A stretch of DNA of 64,000 nt from VBDM01 sp963699535 (GTDB lineage: Bacteria; Pseudomonadota; Gammaproteobacteria; Burkholderiales; SG8-39), in NCBI GenBank assembly GCA_963699535.1, contig CAVOUJ010000023.1, positions 1 through 64,000 of the forward strand. Reading direction: 5' to 3'. The notes under the pieces are model-generated. The model was given only the letters and a program-made list of their open reading frames with translations, had not been told where the DNA came from and made no database searches. Both the position numbers and the translations under genes were made by a program. Of the stretch, positions 35,875-45,087 are shown piece after piece (position 1 is the stretch's first letter; every line of letters begins with the position of its first letter).

Positions 35875-37855
35875 CTATAGGACGCTTTTCACAGCTTTCA
35901 CCACCTTTTCGACGGTGAAGCCGAAATACTCGAAGAGCTTCCCTCCCGGCGCCGACTCTCCGTACCGATCGATGCCAACCACCGCGCCTTCCAGGCCCAC
36001 GTATTTGCGCCAATAATCGCTGACCCCGGCCTCAACGGCAACCTTGCGCAGGGTGGGGATGAGCACGACGTCTCTGTACATCGGAGGTTGGCGGTCGAAA
36101 ACGGAGGTGCAGGGCATGGATACGACGCGCACCGGAATTCCCTCCTTGGCGAGCTCCTGCTTCGCGCCGATCGCCAACTGCACCTCCGATCCCGTGGCGA
36201 CGATCACTGCCTTCGGATCCTGCACGTCGGAAATAACATAGCCGCCGCGCCTGATCGCGGCGATGGTATGCGCGTCGCGCTTCTGGAACGGCACGTTCTG
36301 GCGCGTGAACAGAAGTGCCGTGGGGCCGTCGGCGCGTTCGATGGCGGCGATCCACGCGGCGGCCGATTCGACCGAGTCACACGGACGCCACACATCCATG
36401 CCTGGAATCAGCCGGAGTGCAGCGGCGTGCTCGACCGACTGGTGGGTCGGCCCGTCCTCGCCCAGGCCGATCGAGTCGTGGGTGAAGACGAAGATCGAAC
36501 GCACCTTCATCATCGCCGCCATCCGCAGCGCGTTGCGTGAGTAGTCCGAGAAAGTCAGGAAAGTGCCGCCGTACGGGATCAAGGCGCCGTGCAGGGCGAG
36601 GCCGTTCATGATTGCGCTCATGCCGAACTCGCGTACGCCGTAATAGACGTAGTTGCCGCCTCCTTCGCGACCCACTGCCTTTGAGCCCGACCACAGGGTC
36701 AGGTTGGACCCGGTGAGATCAGCCGACCCGCCGACCAGTTCCGGGAGCACCGCTGCAAGGCCTTCAAGCGCGTTCTGCGAGGCTTTGCGCGTCGCGACGG
36801 TTTCCGCCTTGGCGCTGATCTTGTCCAGCAGCACCGCACAGCGATCCTTCCAGTCGCCCGGGAGTTCGCCTGCCTGGCGGCGGCGGAAGTCGTGCGCAAG
36901 CTCCGGATGCGCCTTCTCGTACTCGACTAACCTTTCACCCCATGCGCGCTCGATCGCCGCGCCACGGTGCCTGGCATCCCAAGCCTCGTAGACGTGACTG
37001 GGCACTTCGAATGGCGGGTACGGCCAGCCGATCGCCTCGCGTGTCGCCGCGACCTCGTCGGCTCCAAGCGCCTCTCCGTGCGCCTTGGCCGTGCCGGCGC
37101 GCTTGGGTGCGCCCTTGCCGATCACCGTCTTGCAGCAGATGAGGCTGGGCTTGTCTGCGATCGCCTTGGCAGCGTGAATCGCTTGATCCACCTCGCCGAC
37201 GTCGTGACCATCGACATCCGGAATCACGTGCCAGCCGTAGGCCTCGAAGCGCTTCGGCGTGTCGTCGCGGAACCAGCCCTTGACCTCGCCGTCGATGGAG
37301 ATGCTGTTGTCGTCGTAGATTACGATCAGCTTGCCCAGGGCGAGGGCGCCCGCGAGTGAGCAGACTTCGTGCGAGATGCCTTCCATCAGGCAGCCGTCGC
37401 CGACCGAAACGTAGGTATGGTGGTTGACGATCTCGAAGCCCGGGCGGTTGAACTCCGCGGCAAGGATGCGCTCGGCGATCGCCATCCCGACCGCGTTCGC
37501 CAAGCCCTGCCCCAGGGGACCCGTGGTGGTCTCGACGCCCGGAGCGAGTCCATATTCCGGATGGCCGGGGGTCTTCGAGTGCAAGCTGGCGAAAACGCCG
37601 CAGCTCGTCCATCGGCAAGTCGTAGCCCGTGAGATGCAGCAGCGCGTAGAGCAGCATCGATCCGTGGCCGTTCGAGAGCACGAAGCGATCGCGGTCGGGC
37701 CACTTTGGGTTCGCCGGATTGTGGCGCAGGTGTTTTCCCCACAGAGCCAGCGCGATTTCGGCCATGCCCATCGGCATCCCGGGATGACCCGAGTTCGCAG
37801 CCTGCACCGCATCCATGGCCAACGCGCGAATCGCGTTGGTCAGGTCTTTGCTCAT
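35875..37855 (-). CDS. tkt: transketolase (one frameshift)
   Basis: A thiamine-diphosphate enzyme of the pentose phosphate and Calvin-type pathways. Landmarks are SGHPGMPMGMAEI, FVLSNGHGSMLLYALLHLTG, TGPLGQGLANAVGMA, the thiamine-binding GDGCLMEGISHE and EFGMSAIMNG. One extra base in AA at 37583-37584 (plus strand) breaks the frame at FRQLHSKTPGHPE. The corrected length is 659 residues. It heads the tkt-gap-pgk run. The divergent gene starts 94 bp away. Confidence 0.94.
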
Positions 37856-37890
37856 TTAGGGAAAAGGTCGGAAGGACTGTACTAAAACTC

Positions 37891-37896
37891 TATAAT
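37891..37896 (+). promoter_or_regulatory. perfect TATAAT between tkt and the hydroxyacid dehydrogenase gene
   Basis: A consensus -10 hexamer lies in the 94-bp divergent gap, 54 bp before the GTG at 37950. The -35 is weak (TCGGAA at 17 bp). The AT-rich patch may also serve tkt on the other strand. Confidence 0.4.
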
Positions 37897-37949
37897 TATC
37901 GGCGAATCTCGCGTGCTTGGCGAGAATAGATACGAATCGGAGGTCATCA

Positions 37950-38821
37950 GTGAGCAAACTCGCCTTCATCGGCCTTGGGGTCATGGGCTTCCCCATGGCC
38001 GGACATCTCGTCGCTCGCGGCGGACACGAGGTCACCGTCTACAACCGCTCTCGCGCCAAGGCGGAAGCCTGGGTGTCCAAGCAAGGCGGACGCATGGCCG
38101 AAACGCCGGCGAAGGCCGCCGAGAACGCGAGCATCGTGTTTTCCTGCGTCGGCGACGATCCCGACCTGCGTGAGGTCACCCTGGGCGCGAGCGGTGCCTT
38201 TCAGAAGATGGCCAAGGGCGCCATCTTCGTGGACCACACGACCGCCTCTGCGAAGGTGGCGCGCGAGCTCGCCGCCGAGGCTAAGAAGCGCGGATTCGAG
38301 TTCCTCGATGCCCCAGTATCGGGAGGCCAGGCGGGCGCCGAAAACGGGCAGCTCACGGTGATGGTGGGCGGAGACCCCGCGGCTTTCGAGCGCGCCAAGC
38401 CCGTGATTTCCCATTTCGCAAAGGCTGTCACGCTGATGGGTGGTCCGGGGGCAGGCCAGCTCACCAAGATGGTTAACCAGATCTGCATTGCAGGGCTGCT
38501 CCAGGGGCTCTCCGAGGGGCTCAATTTCGCTCTCAAAGCGGGATTGGACGCAAAGCTTGCGCTTGACGTGATCTCGAAAGGCGCGGCGCAATCCTGGCAG
38601 ATGGAGAACCGCGGCAAGACCATGGTGGACGACAAGTTCGACTTCGGCTTCGCGGTGGACTGGATGCGGAAGGACCTGCGCATCTGCTTCGAGACCGCCA
38701 AGGAGAACGGCGCCCAGCTTCCCGTGACCCAGCTCGTGGCCGGCTACTACGACGAAGTATCGAAATGGGAGGTGGGCGTTGGGACACCTCCAGCCTGATC
38801 CGGCGGCTGCGCCGGGCCTAG
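37950..38821 (+). CDS. beta-hydroxyacid dehydrogenase (3-hydroxyisobutyrate/tartronate semialdehyde reductase family)
   Basis: The NAD(P)-dependent enzyme begins LAFIGLGVMGFPMAGHL (dinucleotide fold). It has the substrate motif DAPVSGGQAGAENG, GAGQLTKMVNQ with the catalytic Lys, and KDLRICFETAKENG. GTG 37950 is preceded by a perfect GGAGGT. One missing A in the run at 38763-38765 changes the end: corrected, the tail reads GGGRWDTSSLIRRL and stops at 38821 (290 residues) instead of 38798. Substrate specificity within the family is not settled by sequence; tartronate semialdehyde reductase is plausible beside the malate synthase-type metabolism. Confidence 0.88.
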
Positions 38822-38853
38822 GGCCCCGCGCGGCGTTCCGCGAAAGGAACGCC

Positions 38854-39700
38854 ATGAGCATGCCGTTTCAGTGGCCGAGCGCGTACGCGCCGGCCGTCGA
38901 TCCACCCAAGGAAACTCCGCGGCGTTCGCTCTGGTTCGTGTTTCGCGGCGGCGAACTCCTGGTCTCGGCGAGGCCCGCCCCGGTCGTCATTCCCCATTGC
39001 AATAGCCCCAAGGATTTGGGTATGATGCCGCTACGTACACAATATCTTGGGGTACTAGGCGCAGAACATTGTTTCTCGGCCGAGGTGGCGGCGGAAACGG
39101 AGGCGCCGCAAGGATGGGGTTGGCAGGGACTGCGCGGCTTGTTCGGGGCGCTCGACGAGCCGCGGTTTGCGCTGGCCGGCCGAGCGGTTCAGATCGTGGA
39201 ATGGGACCGCACGCACCAGTACTGCGGCGCTTGTGGGGAAGTTACGGTAGCGCGGACGAGCGAGCGGGCACGGGAATGTCGGCGGTGCGGCTTGGTGGTG
39301 TACCCGCGGTTGGCGCCCGCGGTAATGGGATTGGTGCGACGGGACAAGTCGCTGCTCTTGGCGCGCTCGCCGCGGTTTCCTGAGGGCATGTACAGCGCCT
39401 TGGCTGGATTCGTGGAACCCGGCGAAACGCTGGAGCAATGCTTGGAACGCGAGATTCAAGAGGAGACAGGGATTCGGGTGTGCAACGTGCGCTACTTCGC
39501 GAGCCAGCCTTGGCCGTTTCCGAACTCGCTCATGATTGCTTTTTTCACCGACTACGCCGCAGGTGAAATCCACGTCGACGGAACGGAAATCGTCGACGCG
39601 CAGTGGTTTGGTCGTTGAAGATTTGCCGCGTTTGCCTGCGAAAATCAGTGTAGCTCGCAGGCTGATCGATGCGGCGATTGGGGAGACGCTTGCAGCCTAG
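38854..39700 (+). CDS. nudC: NudC, NAD(H) pyrophosphatase (one frameshift near the end)
   Basis: A Nudix hydrolase that cleaves NAD(H) and removes NAD caps from RNA. It has a zinc ribbon (YCGACG..CRRCG), the Nudix box GFVEPGETLEQCLEREIQEE and the family SQPWPFPNSLM. ATG 38854 follows AAAGGA. One extra T in TT at 39615-39616 stops the frame early at 39618. Corrected, the tail EDLPRLPAKISVARRLID follows and stops at 39700 (281 residues). Confidence 0.92.
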
Positions 39701-39742
39701 CACGGCGTCTCATTTGTCAACCGTTGTGGGGATTTATGCAAA

Positions 39743-41001
39743 TTGGACGGATTACACATAGTTGCGAATCTGTACCGTTGCGAGGGGGATGCACGGTACT
39801 TGACTGACGCAGCCACGCTGCGTCAATTTTGTCACGACTCCATCAACAGGGCCGGGTCTGACCATACTCGGTGACCTGTTCCACGAGTTCGACGGTGGCG
39901 GAGTCACGGGCACGGTGGTGCTGGCGGAATCGCATCTGGCGATGCACACTTGGCCGGAGCTCCAGAGCGTCACCCTCGACGTTTACGTCTGCAACTACAC
40001 CCAGGACAACAGCGCCAAGGCGCGACAGGTCGTCGCCGACCTGATGGAGCCTGTATCGTCCCGAGGAGCACATCCAGCACGATGTGCCGCGCGACAAGCG
40101 CCTCATGCACGAGTGGCTGAACGGGGATTACGGGTTTTTCCTGCGCTCCTCGAAGCTCATCGAGGCCTCGAAGACGCGCTTCCAGGACCTCGAGATCCAC
40201 GAGACGCCCCAGTTCGGCAAGCTCTTTCGCCTGGACGGGTGCTTCATGACCTCGGAGCGCGAGGAATTCGTCTACCACGAGACACTCATTCACACGGCGC
40301 TTGCGGCCCAACCCTCGCCCAAGCGGGTGCTCATCATCGGCGGCGGTGACGGCGGCGCAGCCGAGGAAGCCCTGAAGCATCCTTCGGTCGAGCAGGTCGT
40401 GATGGTGGAGCTCGACGAGAAGGTGGTGGAAATCGCGAAGCAGCATTTCGGCGCGATCCACCGCGGCGTCTTCGACAACCCCAAGCTCAAGCTTCTCATC
40501 GAAGACGGCCTGAAGTTCGTCGCCGAGACCCGGGAGAAGTTCGATCACATCGCCCTCGACCTGCCCGATCCTATCGGGCCGGCCATGGCTCTCTACGAAG
40601 AGGCGTTCTTTCGCGACTGCAAGCGCGCGCTTGCCCCCGGCGGGGTATTGACGCTGCACATGGGCTCGCCCTGGTCGCGTCCGGAGCGCGTGAAGCTGCT
40701 CTACGCGCGGCTGGCGAAGCTCTTCAAGTTCGCCCGGCCGTACACCATGTTCATCCCGCTGTACGGCTGCCTGTGGGCGATGTGCGCCTGCTCGGACTCA
40801 ACCGACGTCGCCTCGGTGAGCGCGGCCGAAATCGACACGCGCATCGCCGCACGGGCAATCACGCACCTGCAGTACTACAACGGGCCGACGCACCAGGCGC
40901 TGTTCGCGCTGCCCAATTTCGTGCGCGATATGACCGTCAACGCGGTCCCTAAGCCGCGCCTGGTCGTAAGTAGAAAACGGGTAGCGGCCGGCGCCAAGTA
41001 G
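39743..41001 (+). CDS. fused AdoMet decarboxylase-spermidine synthase (SpeD-SpeE; two frameshifts)
   Basis: The N-terminal 120 or so residues are a SpeD-type decarboxylase: LAESHLAMHTWPE contains the Ser that becomes the pyruvoyl group after Glu-Ser cleavage. The rest is spermidine synthase (VLIIGGGDGGAAEEALKH, then VVMVELDEKVVEIAK, then LDLPDPIGPA). Extra bases at GGG 39854-39856 and CC 40050-40051 break the frame. Corrected, the two parts read as one chain of about 418 residues with no stop between (MELYRPEEHIQHD, then VPRDKRLMHEWL). The start is probably TTG 39743, with TGGGGA upstream. It would both make decarboxylated AdoMet and use it on putrescine. Confidence 0.85.
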
Positions 41002-41017
41002 CCAGCGGTTTGGCTCC

Positions 41018-42325
41018 TCACACGCCCAGGCGGGCAGCGACTGAGACGGTACTCCGTTTACTGCCTCCTGCCGTTTCGAGAAAGTCGAAACGGGGCTCCG
41101 GCCGTCTCCCGCTCACGATGTCCGCAAGCGCGCGCCCCGAGCCGCATGCGAGCGTCCATCCGAGCGTCCCGTGCCCGGTATTGAGGAAAAGGTTGGAATA
41201 CTTCGAACCCCCGATAAGCGGCAGGTTGTTCGGGGTCGCCGGACGCAGACCCGTCCAGTGCTGCGCACGCTCGGGACGCCCCGCTTTGGGGAACCACTCG
41301 AAGCAGCGCTTCACGAGCGCGGCGCAGCGGACTTCGTTGATCTCCGTGTTGTAGCCGTTCATCTCGGCTGTTCCCGCGACGCGCAACCGATCGCCCAGCC
41401 GCGAAACGACGATCTTTCGCGCGTGGTCCGTAAGGCTGACCTGCGGAGCCTCGTCGCCGGGCTCGAGCGGCACAGTGATCGAGTAGCCCTTGACCGGATA
41501 CACTGGAACTGAGATGCCGACTTCCTTGAGGAGGAGCGGGCTGTAGCTCGCCAGCGCGACGACATAGGCATCCGCTCTCAACGACTCTTCGATTCCCTCT
41601 TCGTCGTCGATGACGACGCGGTCGATCGCGCCGCGAGCTGCTTCGAGGCGCCTCACGCTGACGTTGAAACGAAAGTTCACGCCCTCGGCGCGACAGAGCT
41701 CGACAAGATTCTTCGTGAAGAGATGGGCGTCGCCCGATTCATCGGAAGCGGAATAGACGCCGCCCACGATCCGCACCGTCGAATTACCGAGCGCTGGCTC
41801 GATCTTCAGGCATTCTTCCGGCGTCTCCACTTCCACTTCCAGGCCCCGCGCGCGAAGCTCCCCGACCTGCCTCTTTGCGCGCTCGAATTCGAGCTCCTCC
41901 TCGTACAGATGCAGGATGCCGCGCGTCTGAGACTCATAGCGGATGCCGGTCTCGCGGCGTAGTTGGGCCAGTTGCTCGCGGCTGTACATGGCGAGGGCAA
42001 AAGCCGCTTCGGTATTGCTGCGCGTCCTCCCGGGGAGGCACTCAAGAAGGAAGTGCAGGCCCCACAGCCACTGGGCAGCATCAGCGCGGAGGCGGAAAAG
42101 GAGGGGAGCATCCTCGCGCCCCAGCCACTGCAGGATCTTGAGCAGAGCCGTTGGATTGGCCCAGGGTTCGGAGTGGCTGACCGAGATCTGCCCGCCGTTG
42201 GCAAAACTGGTTTCGAGCGCGGCTTCGGGCTGGCGGTCGACCACCATGACTTCATGGCCGGCCCGCGCCAGATACCACGCGCCGGTCGTGCCGATGACGC
42301 CCGCTCCCAAAACCACCACCCTCAC
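41018..42325 (-). CDS. dadA: D-amino acid dehydrogenase (DadA-like)
   Basis: A flavoprotein that oxidises D-amino acids to oxo acids and passes electrons to the respiratory chain. The FAD fold starts VVVLGAGVIGTTGAWYLARAGH; SFANGGQISVSHSEPWANP is diagnostic for DadA, and the C-terminus has NTGHGTLGWTLACGSG. Length is 435 residues, with GTG 42325 behind GGAGGAG. A strong terminator-like hairpin lies directly before this ribosome site, so read-through probably sets expression. Confidence 0.92.
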   Translation of the reverse strand: MRVVVLGAGVIGTTGAWYLARAGHEVMVVDRQPEAALETSFANGGQISVSHSEPWANPTALLKILQWLGREDAPLLFRLRADAAQWLWGLHFLLECLPGRTRSNTEAAFALAMYSREQLAQLRRETGIRYESQTRGILHLYEEELEFERAKRQVGELRARGLEVEVETPEECLKIEPALGNSTVRIVGGVYSASDESGDAHLFTKNLVELCRAEGVNFRFNVSVRRLEAARGAIDRVVIDDEEGIEESLRADAYVVALASYSPLLLKEVGISVPVYPVKGYSITVPLEPGDEAPQVSLTDHARKIVVSRLGDRLRVAGTAEMNGYNTEINEVRCAALVKRCFEWFPKAGRPERAQHWTGLRPATPNNLPLIGGSKYSNLFLNTGHGTLGWTLACGSGRALADIVSGRRPEPRFDFLETAGGSKRSTVSVAARLGV

Positions 42326-42337
42326 GCTCGCTCCTCC

Positions 42338-42374
42338 AAAAAGAAAAAGGGGGAAAGGTCACGCCCTCTCCCCC
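42338..42374 (-). terminator. strong terminator-like hairpin directly before dadA
   Basis: On the minus strand a 10-bp stem (GGGGGAGAGG / CCTTTCCCCC, one G-U pair) with a 6-base loop is followed at once by TTTTTCTTTTT. The T-run abuts the dadA ribosome site GGAGGAG with no base between. It can end transcripts coming from the FAH gene and may act as an attenuator for dadA. Confidence 0.8.
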
Positions 42375-42386
42375 TAAGCTGACCCC

Positions 42387-42415
42387 AATCTACACTCCCG
42401 CCGCTCTTGGAGCAA
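42387..42415 (-). promoter_or_regulatory. sigma70-like promoter upstream of the dadA hairpin
   Basis: On the minus strand TTGCTC and TAGATT (four of six consensus each) are separated by exactly 17 bp. Transcription would start near 42380, so the terminator-like hairpin would lie within the first 45 nt of the dadA mRNA. Confidence 0.45.
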
Positions 42416-42500
42416 GCGAATTGCGCCGCTGGCTTCGGAGGAGTTCACGCTCGTTCGGAAACACGAAAGCACAATCCTTTCCCGCGAAGCGCGAGCCCGG

Positions 42501-43352
42501 CTACTTTCCGGGATAAGCGATCACTTTTTGCCTCTGTTCCCCGAGCCCCTTGATGCCTAGATTGACTACGTCGCCCGGCTTCAGCCACATCTGGGTCGGT
42601 TTCATGCCCAAAGCGACCCCGGCGGGAGTGCCCGTCGTAATGATGTCACCGGGGAGGAGAGTCATGTAGTTGCTTACGTACGAGACAATCCTTGCGCAGG
42701 AAAAAATCATGTTCTTTGTATTCGACGACTGCCGGCGCTCGCCGTTGACGTCGAGCCAGATGTCGAGCGTCTGTGGGTTGGTGATCTCGTCTGTCGTTAC
42801 GAGCCAAGGCCCGATCGGTCCAAAGGTATCGCAGCCCTTGCCCTTGTCCCATTGAGAGGACTGCAACTGGAAGGCGCGCTCGGACACGTCGTTGACGATG
42901 GTATAGCCCGCGACGTAATCCAGGGCTTTTTCCTCGGGCACATACTCGGCGCGGGTCCCGATCACGATCGCAATCTCGACTTCATAGTCCAGCTTCGTGG
43001 AATTGCGCGGCTGCTTGATATCGTCATTCGGACCGCTGATGCAGGTTGTCGCTTTCATGAACACTACCGGCTCGGCCGGAATCTGCAAGCCGGCTTCCTG
43101 CGCGTGATCGATATAGTTCAGGCCGATCGCGACAAACTTGGAAATGCCCGTATAGGGAACGCCGAAACGCGGGCTGCCGCGCACCAGCGGCAGCGACTCC
43201 GGGCGAATCTTGCGCAGTTTCGCGAGCCCCTTGGGGGAGATCGTGTCCTGGTCTATGTTCGAGACCACTCCGAAAAGATCGCGCAATTGACCCTGCGCAT
43301 CGATGACACCCGGTTTCTCGAATCCATTCCTGCCGTAACGACAAAGCTTCAT
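42501..43352 (-). CDS. fumarylacetoacetate hydrolase-family protein
   Basis: The 283-residue protein has the FAH fold: FVAIGLNYIDHAQEAG, then KATTCISGP, the metal-binding region LDYEVEIAIVIG (Glu ligands), and TTGTPAGVALG near the end. Members hydrolyse, hydrate or decarboxylate 2-oxo acid type substrates, such as ureidoglycolate lyase-like and acylpyruvase-like enzymes. ATG 43352 follows AAAGGAAA. The exact reaction is unknown. It is upstream of dadA but separated by a terminator. Confidence 0.88.
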   Translation of the reverse strand: MKLCRYGRNGFEKPGVIDAQGQLRDLFGVVSNIDQDTISPKGLAKLRKIRPESLPLVRGSPRFGVPYTGISKFVAIGLNYIDHAQEAGLQIPAEPVVFMKATTCISGPNDDIKQPRNSTKLDYEVEIAIVIGTRAEYVPEEKALDYVAGYTIVNDVSERAFQLQSSQWDKGKGCDTFGPIGPWLVTTDEITNPQTLDIWLDVNGERRQSSNTKNMIFSCARIVSYVSNYMTLLPGDIITTGTPAGVALGMKPTQMWLKPGDVVNLGIKGLGEQRQKVIAYPGK

Positions 43353-43561
43353 TTTTGTTTCCTTTCAAGTCGTCATGCCGTCGCCTGCGCCGATGCGACC
43401 CTCAAAGCGAGAGCAAGACGACCCTCGTGCAAGCGGGGTAGGTCGATGCCGTCGATTTCCCGAGCCGAGCGTCCATTAGCGGAGGCTTCGACGAGAGCAG
43501 TTTTTGCGGCTGGCCTCCTACGTGAGCCGGTTTCGCTGGAGCCGTTTTTGTCTGCGCAAAT

Positions 43562-43567
43562 ATTATA
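43562..43567 (-). promoter_or_regulatory. perfect TATAAT upstream of the FAH gene
   Basis: On the minus strand TATAAT lies behind an eight-base T-run and about 210 nt upstream of the FAH ATG. The 299-bp gap (43353-43651) holds no convincing gene, so a long leader is possible. Confidence 0.35.
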
Positions 43568-43651
43568 ACAGCGCAGCCCCAAAAAAAAGCCTTAGTTCAG
43601 CGTGGAATCAGCAGCTTATAAGAGGCGAATGGCCGGAAGGCCGAGGAAGAA

Positions 43652-44221
43652 TCAATGTCCCGGGACTCGACCACGCTTCCACTTGATCGAGCAGCCTATC
43701 GACGGGACCTGCTCGATCGGACCGCGGCCCGTTTGTGCGATTTGCACCATCGCGTCGAGCAGTTCGCGCGGAGCACCCGCGGCCGGCTCGACCCTCGGGG
43801 AAGCATCGAGGCGCCCGCGATACTGCAGCTCAAGCGCGCTGTTGTAGCCGAAGAAATCGGGAGTGCACTCCGCTCCGAAGGCCCTTGCGACATCCTGTGT
43901 CTCATCGAAAACATAGGGAAACGGGTATTGGAACTGCGCCGCCACTTTCTTCATGTTCTCGAACGAATCCTCCGGGTAATCGTCCGGATCGTTCGACATG
44001 ATCGCGATCGAGCCGATGCCGTGACCGGCCAGCTCCCTGCAGTCCCGCACGATGCGCGCCCGCGCCGCTTTGACGTACGGGCAGTGATTGCAGATAAATA
44101 TCACGAGCAGGCCATTGGGGCCGCGGCTGGACGCCAGGCTGTAACGTGCCCCGTCGACCCCCGGAAGATCGAAGTCGGGCGCTTTCGCGCCGAGACCGGA
44201 TGCGGCTTGCTGCGTGCTCAC
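43652..44221 (-). CDS. thioredoxin-fold protein (AhpC/TSA-redoxin family)
   Basis: From GTG 44221 the protein has 189 residues: APDFDLPGVDGARYSL (redoxin start), then FICNHCPYVKAA, in which HCPY carries a single Cys at the N-terminal position of the CxxC site. It continues YPFPYVFDETQDVARAFGAECTPDFF with a second Cys before the cis-Pro. This CPYV subgroup is common in bacteria and has no settled role; peroxidase or disulphide activity is plausible. It lacks a signal peptide. The open frame to 44626 overlaps the divergent rsmE gene and is rejected. Confidence 0.8.
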   Translation of the reverse strand: MSTQQAASGLGAKAPDFDLPGVDGARYSLASSRGPNGLLVIFICNHCPYVKAARARIVRDCRELAGHGIGSIAIMSNDPDDYPEDSFENMKKVAAQFQYPFPYVFDETQDVARAFGAECTPDFFGYNSALELQYRGRLDASPRVEPAAGAPRELLDAMVQIAQTGRGPIEQVPSIGCSIKWKRGRVPGH

Positions 44222-44260
44222 GAAGCGAGAAGGACTGGCGGAAGTGTTTAAAATCCTAGC

Positions 44261-45005
44261 ATGAAAGGAGCTGCGTTCCGCGCGCCGCGGTTTTTTGCCG
44301 CGATGAAGCTTTCCTCGGAGACGGAGATCGAGCTGCCCGAGCGCGCAGCCCGGCACTGTGCGGTGCTGCGGTTGCGTCGTGGCGACGAGGTGGTCGTGTT
44401 CAACGGTGAAGGAGGGGAGTTTTCCGCGGAGTTGACCCGCGTTTCCCGCGACGAGCGTGCGCGCCCGCCTGATTTCGAGGCAGGACGTGGAGCGCGAGTC
44501 TCCCCTTGCCATCACCCTCGCGCAATGCCTATCGAGCGCCGACCGGATGGACATCACGCTGCAGAAGTCCACCGAACTCGGCGTCTCCAGAATCGTTCCG
44601 CTTGCAAGCGAGCGCTCCGTCGTCAAGCTCTCCGGCGAGCGGGCCGACAGGCGCGTCGCTCATTGGCGCAACGTGCTCGTCGCCGCCTGCGAGCAGTGCG
44701 GGCGCAATCGCGTGCCCGAGGTCGCTGCGATCACCGACCTTGCAGATTTCCTCGGCGTCCCCGGGCGGCGACGCGGACTGCGGCTGCTTCTCGCACCGGA
44801 CGCGAGTCGAGACCTGAGATCCCTCGAGCCAGCGAGCGCCGTGACGCTGCTGGTCGGACCCGAGGGAGGGCTCGCGCCGCAGGAGAGACGGCACGCGGAA
44901 GCGAGCGGTTTCGTCCCGATTCGCTTCGGACCGAGGGTCCTGCGCACCGAAACGGCGCCGCTTGCGGCGATTGCGGCCATGCAGGCGCTGTGGGGTGACT
45001 GCTAG
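44261..45005 (+). CDS. rsmE: RsmE, 16S rRNA m3U1498 methyltransferase (one frameshift)
   Basis: RsmE methylates U1498 of 16S rRNA and is a SPOUT-fold enzyme. The PUA-like start (APRFFAAM, then ARHCAVLRLRRGDEVVVFNGEGGEF) and the SPOUT part (LQKSTELGVSRIVPL, LLVGPEGGLAPQE, GPRVLRTETAPLAAIAAMQ with the knot) are clear. One extra base near 44462-44472 breaks the frame. The corrected length is 247 residues. The start at ATG 44261 is tentative. The gap to the divergent thioredoxin-like gene is only 39 bp. Confidence 0.9.
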
Positions 45006-45055
45006 CGGGCATTCGCCGGAACCGGGCTCGGCTGTATCTCGCCCCGTCAACTCGC

Positions 45056-45061
45056 TAGAAT
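45056..45061 (+). promoter_or_regulatory. TAGAAT, possible -10 for argA
   Basis: The hexamer is 27 nt before the argA ATG. No good -35 is visible. Confidence 0.25.
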
Positions 45062-45087
45062 CGGGCTTCTCGACAATAACGACGAAC

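Noticed and set aside
39915..40349. SpeD read as a separate protein ending at 40349
   Set aside because: After 40050 the frame becomes Arg-, Ala- and His-rich shadow sequence, while the correct SpeD tail continues in the speE frame after removing one C.
43373..43582. Small 69-residue minus-strand frame upstream of the FAH gene
   Set aside because: It starts next to a perfect TATAAT, lacks a ribosome site and has no family similarity; more likely the FAH leader.
44222..44626. N-terminal extension of the thioredoxin-fold protein
   Set aside because: It runs across the divergent promoter gap and antisense to rsmE. The redoxin domain begins just after GTG 44221.
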